In this document: piece by piece, positions 46,749 to 57,390 of the stretch
Layout: every line of letters begins with the position of its first letter
How positions within the stretch are numbered: position 1 is the stretch's first letter
DNA from: Amoebophrya sp. A120
Lineage: Eukaryota; Sar; Dinophyceae; Syndiniales; Amoebophryaceae
NCBI GenBank assembly: GCA_905178155.1
Contig: CAJINV010000004.1
Span: 94,969-158,968, forward strand
Direction of reading: 5' to 3'
DNA length: 64,000 bases
Made by a program: the position numbers and the translations under genes
Notes under the pieces: model-generated
Told to the model about the DNA's origin: nothing
Databases searched by the model: none
Seen by the model: only the letters and a program-made list of their open reading frames with translations

Positions 46749-48211
46749 CTCTGATGTTGATGAAGCAGCAGAATACAGAAAGGAACCACACGAATTCGCT
46801 TTTCGAACTCTCTTGGATTTCTTCCACCAACAAATGGTGGAACTAGTAGTGTGCTTATTTTTTTAATGATAGAAGATGAACAAGAACAAAGAGAAGATAC
46901 TAGTGTATTTAGATTTACATTTTCTCCTATGATGTAGAAGACTATGCGTATGTGCTGTTGGAGGTGCAGAATATTTTTTTATTCTAGTTTTATCCTTAGC
47001 CTCAATCGTTTCACTAGTCGGCGTCTTTCGAAAAGGCAAAGCTCCTTTTTTTGACGAAGCGCTTTACTTTTTTGTTCCCAAGTGTCGCCGATATTTTTTT
47101 ATTTTTTTTGAAGCTGGTGCATGCGGTGTTTTTTTTAAAAAAATTGCAGAAACAACAGAGCAGGCCGGAAAAGGAAACCGAAGAAGGACCTCTATTAACC
47201 AAACAAGATCGATGAAGTGTCGGCTAAAATAAATGGCATCAAAACTACGGTATGTAGATGACAAGTTGGAGGCTCTGGTACGCACAGACTAAGAACGCTG
47301 CAGTGCTCCAGATGTGGTGGTGGAGTGTGGAAGTATGTAGCGTCACAGACCTTAGCCACGATGCAAGATTCTTGAAGCAATAAATATAGTACGTACTAGG
47401 TGAAGTGAGTTCGCCGAACGGCAGTTGTTCTAGCCCATGCTTATTTTCCGAAAACGGCCGGCAGTCTTCAGTGCTGTTCTTGTAAGGCGTTTCCTCTAAG
47501 CGCTAAGACTGCTAAGCGTACCAGCCTGGTTGGCTCTGTGACAAACGAAACACGGCGGGGATCCATCGTTGACCGATCTACGAAACGACGACGTTGTTGG
47601 CGAGCCAGCAAAGGAGGCGCAATTATCATTAAACACTGGACTCGGGCCGCGATGGTAGCAAGGGAGCACGGCTCGTAAAGAAAACGATGAAACAAGTCCT
47701 AATTAGATGTCTATCTAGATAAACAGGATTTCAAATCACAAGGAAGGAAAAGATCAAGGTGAAAAAGATCAAGACGAAACAAGAGCAGCAAAAAGGACTA
47801 CAGAAGGAAAAAACAACGAAAACGGATCCAGAGGCCAGTAGCGACGTTTTCGCGATGGATCGCATGGTCATTTTCATGCTTGGACTTTTCATTTTTGCAC
47901 CAGCGTTGTTTGGTGTATTTTACTTGATCATTATATTTGGACGAAGGAAGCAGGCGAAGGCGGTGCGCAAAAACATATATGCGCATTTCGGCCACGCAAC
48001 TGCGTCTAGTACGCCTGGTGCATCTACATGTCTAGTACGCCTTGTGCATCTACATCCTCTACCTCTTGTGCTTTAGTTTACTTTAGGAACCTCAAATCTT
48101 CTGCATCGGCACGACTAATTAGCACCACGCCCACCACGACCATTTGATGGATCTAGAAGTTGTTGTTGTGCGTGATTATACTATTTATTCTTCTTTTAGT
48201 ACACAAACGAG
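46749..48211. other. Mostly gene-free stretch before P5C reductase
   Basis: AT-rich with poly-T runs near 47040-47130; only the small membrane frame at 47855 is worth naming. Confidence 0.4.
47855..48076 (+). CDS. Possible small membrane protein
   Basis: ATG 47855 (MDRMVIFMLGLF) begins a short frame with one strong transmembrane segment ending LIIIF, followed by a basic stretch (GRRKQAKAVRKN) and a Ser/Pro-rich tail. The same frame is open upstream to 47759 with a Lys-rich leader. No homologue recognised. It lies just upstream of the P5C reductase gene on the same strand. The charge order (membrane segment, then basic residues) is protein-like, but length and lack of introns leave doubt. Confidence 0.35.
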   Translation: MDRMVIFMLGLFIFAPALFGVFYLIIIFGRRKQAKAVRKNIYAHFGHATASSTPGASTCLVRLVHLHPLPLVL

Positions 48212-51200
48212 ATGGGAGCGCCGTCGACGGGACAATACAAGCTGGGCTTCCTTGGGGGCGGCATGATGGCAGAGGCCTTGATCGGCGGGATCTTAAAAAA
48301 GTCCCTCGTTTCGCCGGAGTCTATTTTCGTGTCTGACATGAGCGCCGACCGTTTGGCCGTGCTGGAGAAGAAGTACAAGGTTCGGACGACGCAAGAGAAC
48401 GGCGAAATTGTTTGGCAGTCCGACGTATCCTGTGCAAAAGTATCGTACTCGTATAAATCCGCTGCTGGCATGCATATAACTTCTCACCAACCTCTCACCA
48501 ACTTATCATGAACTTCTGCCCAAGCTTTTCACCAACTTCCCAGCTGTTGAGAAGTTGGCGTGGACCCTTTACCGCGGTTGTTGGGAAGCTTGATGCGGAG
48601 TTGAAATCCGCACCAAGCTCCCCACAAGCTTGAGCTTCTGGCTAGGACGTCTGAAAAGGAATATTCGTCCGGGCCTCGATTCGTGGCCGCGTACGCAGTC
48701 ACGAATCAGGCTCCGTGATGGCCCTACTTCGGCTGCTAAGCTTGTGGAAGATAATTTGATAATCTTCTGCACCAGGAGACTTTCGAGGTCCTTGTCGTGC
48801 ACAAAGCAAGCACTTCTCGACGAACACCCCGGCGCATTTCGCGGTAAGCTTCGAGCTTTTGGAGGCGTCATGCAAGTTTTTGCATGACGCCTCCAAAAGC
48901 TCGAAGGTTGCCGCGAAATGCGCTGGGATGTTCGTCGAGAAGTGAAGCGAGAAGTTGTTGAGAAGTTGTTGAGAAGTAAGTTATTCAATTCGGCCATAAT
49001 TGATGTAGGACGCACGCAACGTCGCGGCTTTTTGTTAAAACAATTAAAACGCAAGCACAAATCAACTCACTTATTTAATATAGGCAATTGACTAATTAAT
49101 AGATTAATCAATTGATTACGAAGTGGCGCCAAGTGAAAACGGAGCAGGGGCAAAGCTTGCACGCCGAAGCGGCGCGCAGCTCCACGCACATCGTCGAAGG
49201 CAGCTATTCTCCCTTCCGGCGCTTCCGTCTTTGATGGCTGCACGCAGGACAGGTGCGCGCGCGCAGACATCACGGTCGCGCTTCCTGCCGCCTCTTGTAT
49301 ACGGCTTTGCGCGTGGTGCCGTCGTGCTAACTGATGAGACTGCGCTGCAGATAAATGGACAGAACAGGACTGCCGTCTTCTTCCCATTTGTCTGCAGCGC
49401 TGTTCCTTCCCGCTCCAAGCAGCGAGCACGATATAACTCGCAGCGGCGGAGTGACGCGTCGCTTGGTCGAGGCGAGAACGACGCCAGCACGCCGCGCCAC
49501 TTCTCACCGACCTCCGCACCAACTTCGCGGCCGACTTCTCGCCAACTTCTCCGTCAGTTTACGCATAAAAATGCTAGCGGATTTATACGAGTGCGATACT
49601 TTTGCACAGGATACGACGTGATCCTTATCGCCGTAAAGCCGCAGGGTTTCCCCGCCTTGTGCAAACAGGTGGATCAGTTTTTGGAAACGAAGGCGTGCCA
49701 GCCACCTGGAGCAAACTCATCTCCAAAACCGCGGTATCCGGCTGGCAAGGTGTTTGCGAGCATTATGGCGGGGGTAACGCTACTACGCATTGCAAATTGA
49801 ATTTATATGTCTGGGTCTGGAATAAACCTGTAATGCTATTAGCGACTGCAGATCAACATGCTTATATTTATAATACATACCGCTGAGTGGAGCCCAGCGT
49901 GACAAATTCTGAGGCGCTTTCTGATGCGTAGCGCGCTCGCGCATTAGATGAAACTGCGCTTTTTCATATAGGAAACAGAGCTCGTCGCTTTTGTATTTGT
50001 TGGTCCTGCAGTACAGATTCTGCAGGAATCCAGAACACGCAATGCAGGTTCAACTTTTATTCCCGACCCAGAGTACATATTTGCGATCCATAACTGCAGA
50101 CGCTGGGGGAAAGCATCGGACGACACGGTGACGTAGTGCGGGTCATGCCAATATCAACTGCAAATATGTGTGGGTCTGGCAGATTACCAGGTTTGTCTCT
50201 GTCTGGCATATTTTGCATGACCCGTGATGCTTGTGATGCATGCGCTAGCATCACAGATTTTTTGAAGCAAGGCTTCCTGATGCCTATCTCGCATGTTGAC
50301 AAATGCCCTCCCCTCGTAGCACAAACTGGACTCCTCTTGCTGGTCCTTACGCAATACAGATTTTCATTTTTTTAGACTCCAAAGACAGCATGATCACAAA
50401 GTGCAACCTTCCAGAGGACCCAGACCTATTTGCAGTTGATAGCCCAACACACCCGCCATGGTCAACGCAGCGGCGTCCGCCTACGCCCTCCACCCCCTGC
50501 ACTTCTCGAAGGACGGCGAGGCAAAGGTGCCCTTTGTGGAACAGATCTTCAGCAGCATCGGAATTTGCTGTCAGGTACCTCTACGGATACGACAACTTGT
50601 TTGTCATTGAAGGTCTTCTACTTGATTCGTTTGGTTGCAGAAAGAACTAGAGCCAGCCCAAGAAACTAGAAAAAAAATTTCTTTACTTATTCTTGCTTTA
50701 GTGAATAAAATGAACATGGATTTACTTCCACGACGTATATGTTGTATAATGGCTGTGTTAGAAGAAATGAATGCCGTGACGATCTTCTTCTGACCTAAAA
50801 CTCAACTCCATCTGTATCTCATTACACGATCCGACACCACCACCACCACCACCAGCTTCCGTCTGAGACTTACATGGATGCAGTGACTGGGCTCTCTGGA
50901 TCAGGACTATCGACCGAGTATCGAAGTAGTTCTAATATTACCTGCGCCGGCAAGAACTACGCCGCGACCTTTCCTCCGGAGACATGCATTTTTTGAATAA
51001 TACTTGCTCGTTGCGCTTCCGGTTGTACTTAACTCTAAAGTGCCTTACGTTAAAAGCAATTCAAAATGATTTCAAAAGGAATTCAAAAAAGTGCACTTTT
51101 CGTTTTTCCGTAAAATTGGGTGTGGATTTCCTTCATTTTTTCGGATGCGTGGCTTCTTTTTTCGGCGTCTAATTTCCGCCCTGTGTCTGGCGGCCTAGCG

Positions 51201-53157
51201 CAATAGAAATTGGGCGGGGCGGATTGGTAAACGCGCGCTCAGCTGCGGTAGTGGGTCTCTGTTTCGGGCACATGACTGGATGGAATGTGCCCAGGTTTTG
51301 TGTGCCAGTTGGTGCTCCTACCACGCTTTGCAGCGAATCGCTTCCATGTATGCCCAGGACCTAGGCACTCAGCTCGGGCTCCTCTAGAACCTCTGCGCTA
51401 GGTACAAAGACGTTGGGATGCATTCTGTTTTGTGTTATTGTTGAAGCTGCTGCCTGGGAGACATGTTTATGACCGATCCTGGGAGTGCTTTTTGTGTAAA
51501 GGCTTTCCTTCGTGATCTTCTCCAGCCCCTCTTTCTTTCAGAGTATTGTGGTATAGCTTGCGGGACGTCGATAGGCCCGGCTTCACGCCGAAGGGCTTTT
51601 CGACAACGTTTCGGAAGAGGGATTCCGATACTCCAAAGGGCCTGCAGTAAAGCAAGCCAACTCAAGAGGCCCCGGCTCTTGAGAAATCTCCTCTCGCCAG
51701 ATTCAAAAAATAGTTGGAAATAAGTTGGAAGCCAACTTTTTTCTGTTTCCCATACTAAGAATCCCTGATCCAACTAGTTTTGAACTTGTGTCCAACTTAT
51801 TCCCAACTTTTTTTTTGAAATTGCCCAGGGCCGCCAATTTCTTTTTGAATTGTCTCGGGGGCGCCAATTTCTTTTTGAATTCCATCTCACCCGCCAATTT
51901 CTTTTTGAATTCCGTTCAGGCCGCCAATTTCATTTTGAAATTGCTCAGGCCCGCCAATTTCCTTTTGAAAGTGGGCACTCTGTATGATGTCGCTATGGTA
52001 TTGATTTGGTCTGTGTCCTGGGATATATGTTAGGCCCTAACGAGGCCCGCTCAATCGGGGGGAGAGGCTGCCTCTGGGCTATCTTTCGGCCGCTCCGGGA
52101 ACAGAATTGCGTTGGCCCCGTGCGCTGCGGCTTTGCGCGGGCGTGGTGTCTGTCAGAGGAATTGCCGAGGGCCCATGGCGGCCCAATCTGAAGCGGCCAC
52201 GCCATTTTCCAGAGCTTGTGGCCGTGCCAATTCCAAGCCACACACCCTCCCGAATGAAGCACGCGCAAAAGTGGATGGCCTTGCGTTATTCAAGCAACTT
52301 ACCCCGCGCGGGCACACGGCATAGGGCCCAAGAATGGCCCGCATCCGGGTCGCGGTCTTTCATTTTGGCGGGAGATTCGGCATTTCTATGGGAAGGCGAA
52401 AGTTGAAAACCTTGACTTTTTGAATTCCTTTTGAAATCAACATTTTGAATATGAATTAACGCCAGGGCGCTTTGTGATTAACGGTTGTGCATAGAATATA
52501 GTCGATGGTAAATTTTTTCAAGATCTCTAGCGGCAAAATGAAAAAAAATCCTGCGAGGCTCACAGTGGAAGCAGGATAGAAGGCTCGTCTCTTCTAATTA
52601 TATTGTGCTGTTTGAAAACTATTTATTATGCGGTGATTTTTGCGACGCTCCTGGTTTCCGTTAAAAAGCACAGCTTCCTCTTCTAAATTGCATTTTCGTA
52701 AAGTAGGTAAAGGTGTATTAAAAACTCTCGGCCCGCGACCCGCTTGTCATGATGAAATAAGTAGAGTTGTGCAGTACTTCATCTAACTTGCAGCTCTTGA
52801 CGAGCTTGGTCCTTCTCCTTTTGCCGGCGCAGCACATCACAGAACTTCTCCTTTCCTCGGTGATACAGGCCCGCGTACGTGTATATGATGATCGAGGCGC
52901 TTAGTGACGGTGGCGTGAAAAACGGGTTGCCCCGGGCACTGGCCCTCCAGCTTGCCGCGCAGACGGTGATGGGTAGCGCCAAGATGGTGCTCGAGAAGGG
53001 TGAGCACCCAGCCGTGCTGAAAAATCAAGTGGAGTCCCCCGCCGGGACAACGATCGCCGGCACGGCGAAGCTCGAGGAGCAGGGCTTTCGGAACGCCATC
53101 GTGCAGGCAGTTTCTGCGGCAACGCAGCGCAGCGCGGAACTCGGCGCGAAAAAGTGA
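48212..53157 (+). CDS. proC: Pyrroline-5-carboxylate reductase, 299 aa, six exons
   Basis: Catalyses the last step of proline synthesis: 1-pyrroline-5-carboxylate + NAD(P)H to proline. Exons 48212-48425, 49619-49783, 50098-50151, 50447-50574, 50856-50907 and 52871-53157 total 900 nt. The dinucleotide-binding motif [14 protein letters not shown] is in exon 1; [11 protein letters not shown] spans junction 1; RVMPNTPAMV spans junction 3; [23 protein letters not shown] spans junction 5; the C-terminal dimer region ([36 protein letters not shown]) is in exon 6. Introns 1, 2, 3 and 5 are introner-type; intron 4 (50575-50855) is GT-AG. Length is normal for the family, and all catalytic regions are present once spliced. 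TSDs at introns 2, 3 and 5 have diverged, yet the 5-nt offset still gives the right frame. The start ATG is set by family length. Confidence 0.93.
48426..49613. mobile_element. Long introner element, family B (P5CR intron 1)
   Basis: Left TATCCTGTGCAAAAGTATCG, right GCGATACTTTTGCACAGGATA. Exact TSD CGACG. At 1.19 kb it is far longer than the usual 140-bp B copies, because a foldback fills it. Confidence 0.94.
48814..48943. repeat. Foldback hairpin within P5CR intron 1
   Basis: Near-perfect core arms 48850-48875 and 48880-48905 (TTCGAGCTTTTGGAGGCGTC and complement), continued outward by imperfect pairing of GACGAACACCCCGGCGCATT with AATGCGCTGGGATGTTCGTC. Confidence 0.88.
49784..50092. mobile_element. 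Introner element, family A (P5CR intron 2)
   Basis: Left TACGCATTGCAAATTGAATT, right AGTACATATTTGCGATCCATA. TSD GCTAC/ACTGC. Join GTA ACG CTA C|AG ACG restores AGVTLQTL. Confidence 0.9.
50152..50441. mobile_element. Introner element, family A (P5CR intron 3)
   Basis: Left TATCAACTGCAAATATGTGT, right AGACCTATTTGCAGTTGATA. TSD GCCAA/GCCCA. Join ATG CCA A|AC ACA restores VMPNTPA. Confidence 0.94.
50575..50855 (+). other. GT-AG intron (P5CR intron 4)
   Basis: Donor TGTCAG|GTACCT, acceptor CACCACCAG|CTTCCG. Joins GICCQ to [12 protein letters not shown] in frame, so a normal spliceosomal intron works in the same transcript as the introners. Confidence 0.88.
50908..52865. mobile_element. Very long introner-type intron (P5CR intron 5)
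   Basis: Weak TIRs TATCGACCGAG / CTCGGTGATA. TSD AGGAC/CAGGC. Excision restores SGSG|PAYVY. The 1.96-kb interior is partly GC-rich with a 33-nt minisatellite. Confidence 0.8.
51785..51975. repeat. CCGCCAATTTCTTTTTGAATT minisatellite, ~33-nt period
   Basis: Five units of CGCCAATTTCTTTTTGAA with variable GC-rich linkers. In reverse complement it resembles the minisatellite at 45575-45735. Confidence 0.85.
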
Positions 53158-56100
53158 TTTGTTTATATCGTAAAGTATCGAATTCATCTTATCCTTCATA
53201 TCTGCTCGAGCAACTGCTCGCTTCCTCGCTTTTAAGTAAATCTCATCAACTTCCGCGACGAGCGCGAGGAGGTCTCTGCGCTGCTGGTATTTGCGAGTTA
53301 TCTCCTGGGGGAGGCGCCGGGGGCCAAAAATCAGTACCAGAACGATCAAATTTTTTTATCGAGGCCCGGTATAATTATGGCTGATATCCCTTCAGTTTAC
53401 CACGAGATAAAAAAGTGTCGATATTCGGCTCGCACATCATGACTCGCGCAAAACGAGAAACGCAACGACTTTCATCTGTCCCCGGAATCAATGAAGATGT
53501 ACCACAAAGGGGGCGCCACGTATTGGTATTAGATTACGCAAGAACCACAACTACCACATATTTTGTGCCGTCCTACTGCGGCACCAGCAGCTGATCTGTT
53601 CGTGCCCGAAGTCGCATTGGTAGTTTGGTTATGTTGTACTTCTGTAGCTGTCAGCTACAGAAGTACAACATAACCAAACTACCAATGCGATGTTCCTCCT
53701 TCTTAGATGAAGAAAACGCAACACGACACGAAAAGCAAGATCGGTTCTTTGGCTAAGAACTCAGCAGAGCTTTTGACGTTGTGCGGCCGCACCTGCAGAT
53801 CGTGCTGATCTACTTAAGTATGTAAGATGAAGATCAAGATTACGCCGAGGACCATTTTATTCGGCCGCGAAGATCATATTCAAGGTACTTAACCTAAAGC
53901 TGGCCTTGTTGTGTCCCTTAGTGGTCCGATGCCTCGAAAAGCAATATTCTCAGATAAGACGAGCTGCTGCAGCATGTGTGAAGTGATTTAGCACCGATAA
54001 GAACTTGTAGTTGTTTTTTAAAGTAGCGACCACGAAGAACACGAATGCAAGAACACCTAGAGTTCTTGCGATGAGAGCGTGTAGTGGAAAAACAAAGGAG
54101 GCACAATTCATTGTTGGCAACTACATCAATTCTGCCTTACGCTAGTATGTCCACCTCTGTGTGTAGGAGCCCCGAACAGAACAATAGGGCCTCTGCCCTT
54201 CTCGATGAAACTGCGTGCGACAGACCCAAACGAATAATCGCGATCCGTAATATTTGGATTCAGCATGACTATGACATTGACATGATTTGATGTGTTTGTT
54301 TTTTCTCTGTCGACGTGCGAGTGCGAGGCCACAGGAACCAGATCTGGTGTACTTCTATTCTGTTGACTGCCACGGCTCTTTACTAAAAAGAACTATCTGG
54401 ATGAGTTTAGGACAATGTCTGAACCTTTGTTGTCTTTCAATTTTCACATCAGGATCCCATGTACTAGCTGCTCCTTGTCCATGATCTCACAACTCCTATT
54501 ACACCCAAACCCCTAGTTGTCCTACCCCAGCCGCAAGAATTGTCAACAAGCAAGAGAAACATGACATCAAAAAAGAAACCCACCATAACCAACTGTCTCA
54601 CGATCTGAATTTTCGTACACTAAAGAAAATGATCATGCACTACTATTATACTCCCATATAAAGATAATTTCCCCCGCGGCCTCGTAGTAGTCTCCATGTC
54701 CTTTGTCCGACGCTATATTTCCTTTCTGCATTGTTCTGCACCCGGCTAGAATATTTGATGCTCCACCCAACTTTTTTATATCTCTTCGAAGCTTAGGTTT
54801 TCCTTTTTCATTTTGTTCTCGCGCAGCGTACTATGTGATCTTCGTTCATCGCTATTTTTCTACTTAGAATAAATCAATCTTTGAAACCTATTTTCCGTCT
54901 AGGTTTCTCAAAAGCGCAAAGCTTTTCCCATCTCGTTGGCCAGGCCTGGCACCCTCGAGGAGAGATAGCAGAGCTATATCCGGAACGTCCAAGTTTCACA
55001 AAGAACATAGAGGCTGTGGCTTTTTGGAACTCGCAGCCTCGAGTTCGTTGTACCAAGACGGACCCACACGATCATCAAGTGGCACCTTTTCATTGTGTAC
55101 AGCCTGCAGTGACCTGAGTGGCGTTGTACTAACGCTGACCCAGTAGGTCTACTTCTACAGCCGTATTTTTTTCGCTTTATTTTTATTTTCATCTCTTTCC
55201 AATATCTTCCCGCGCGCCCTTTCGTTATTTAGTCCCTCGCACAGATCTTCTCTGCCACCACGTAGTACTTATGTACCCCAAAAGCAGAACCCTCTTGCAC
55301 ACGCAGCTGCACCCCATCCCATTATAAAAAGCGGCACTGCATTTATTCAAGGCGGTTTCATCGAAGCATTTGCATTTCATGCGCCCTACGAGAAGTCTTA
55401 AGCATGGGAGCGTAACAACAAGTCCATCTTGAGGATCCTCGATCATGATGACTACATGAAAAAGAACATTTTTCATCACGGCTCTATTGTTGATATTCCT
55501 ATTACCACCGCGCATTCAGTTTGAGTTGTTTAATATCGTTTTCGAATTGTCAACAATATTCATTGCGAGTTTCAGCCGTTACTGCTTTATTTTTGAGTTT
55601 TTTTTTCCATTATTCTTGTTGATTCATTGGCAGCAGCGCTAAAAGTAGAACATCAACACCAAAAGCGATAAACATGAGAAAAGTATAGAAAATACTTGCC
55701 GTGGAACAAAAACTCGTCCGGTTTACAATTGCTGCACAGCAGCTACACGACGAAAAAAAGTCGCAAAAAATAAATCAATCTCTCACGTGAAGATGCTCCT
55801 ATGTGATTGAAACAGGAAACACAGACATCAGAGCAAGAAGCGCACTCGCGGAACCAACGTACTATCAGGCAAGTTATTTCCTCTAAAAATATAGTACTAG
55901 CACTCCGTCAACATCACCGAAGCTAAACACGCGCTAGCGAGCACGACCCTAGCAGGAGCTGCAGCGTTAGTTGACGATAGAAACAAAGAGAAGAAAAAAA
56001 CTCAAGATACTATTGGTTTGGATTTTTCAAAATCACGCCTTGCTGAACACAGAAGTAAAGCGAGCCACAGCGATGAATGCCAGATAGGACTCTAGAAAGA

Positions 56101-56955
56101 TATTTAGCAGCATCTGCGTCTTTATCTTTTTGGATTTTTTCATTTTCATCGCTCTTCTGGACCAGCTCCAGCGTAAGAAGTACTATCTATAGTTTGTTGT
56201 TGTGTCCTGTAAGTAGTGATCTCCTGTTAATTCGGGTAGAACAGCCCAGTGATCTTTTATTGTCAACTGCAGTTCATCTTCGTTAGTGTACAACGAGTCA
56301 TAGAAGACCGAGTTGCTCGGTTGCATTTTCAATATTACAACATTTTGCGGTTTCATTGTTACCCTGAAGAATTATTCGGAAAAGTAGGAAGGTGTCCATC
56401 GATTGAGATTGTTGAAATAAGTTTGTCGGAGATTGAACAAGAGTCGTTGCCCACACCTGTATTGCTAATTTTCTCGGTAGTATATGTTCCACCGCAAGAA
56501 CTACCACTCCCACTTTTGGAATAGAATACGAATACCAGTAACTGCGTCTTCATGATTTTATTACGGACAAAAAATTGACAGGCACGAAAAATACAGAAGA
56601 TCAATAAATTATGTACATTGATGATGGAACATAGATACATAAACTAGCGCGACGAGGACGCAAACAGCGTGATACCCGACGAGATCTTTATAGTACGACC
56701 CGACCAGGAGAAGAAAGAGAAACGGTGTCCGCGCAGTCTGTGTTGGGAAGGCGAACGTCTTGGATATAATCAATCGACTTCCTACACGAAAACTCAGTGC
56801 GCGGGGCCAAAAAGCGACGATCCTGCGAAAAAATAAAACGGAGGCGAGCAGGTCCCGACGTCTGAGAAAAGGAATACACAGTGGTCGTGTACCGTCGAAC
56901 AACCCATCAAGTTCAAGTACAGAAGAGCTACTGTTCACCTCCCACCGCCGATCGA
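53158..56955. other. Gene-free stretch between P5CR and the LRR gene
   Basis: AT-rich; only short frames. Apart from the hairpin at 53613-53689 I see nothing with a clear role. Confidence 0.5.
53613..53689. repeat. Perfect 38-bp inverted repeat with 1-nt loop
   Basis: CGCATTGGTAGTTTGGTTAT..GTAGCTG, a single T, then its exact reverse complement. About 460 bp past the P5CR stop. Confidence 0.95.
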
Positions 56956-57090
56956 ATGAGTGGCACTGAGGCGGAGCACGACGGGACGGGCGCACCGACG
57001 GGCCGTGGAGCAGGTAGCTCCACACTGGCTCATCTTCCCGATGCCGCCTTTATGACGCCACCGCCTGCGTTGGGCCACCACTACAGCTAA
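56956..57090 (+). CDS. Short Gly/Thr/Ala-rich open frame
   Basis: ATG 56956 gives MSGTEAEHDGTGAPTG and ends ALGHHYS, 44 residues, low complexity and similar in composition to the N-terminus of the following gene. It may be a small gene, an upstream frame, or a 5' exon of the gene starting near 57391. No domain. Confidence 0.25.
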   Translation: MSGTEAEHDGTGAPTGRGAGSSTLAHLPDAAFMTPPPALGHHYS

Positions 57091-57390
57091 CCAAGAGATA
57101 TTTATGCATGTGGTACCATCGGGGTCTGGATTTCATTGTTTGTGCGCACTGTTGTATTTTGATTTGCTTTTTACGACCGCCGACTTCTCTTGATATTAAG
57201 GTGCAGCTAATGCATAAGACAAAACAGCGCACATAAGAAGAAGAACATGCTAAGTTTTATTTTATCTACAAACATCAGCAATAGCAACTGCGCAGTGGCA
57301 TTTCGTTTTTCGTGTGCAGCTGCAATTCCCAGACCCGGGTCGGTGTTTCCCTCTGGTTTTTCAATTGATAGAAGCAGCACGACGAACGCG

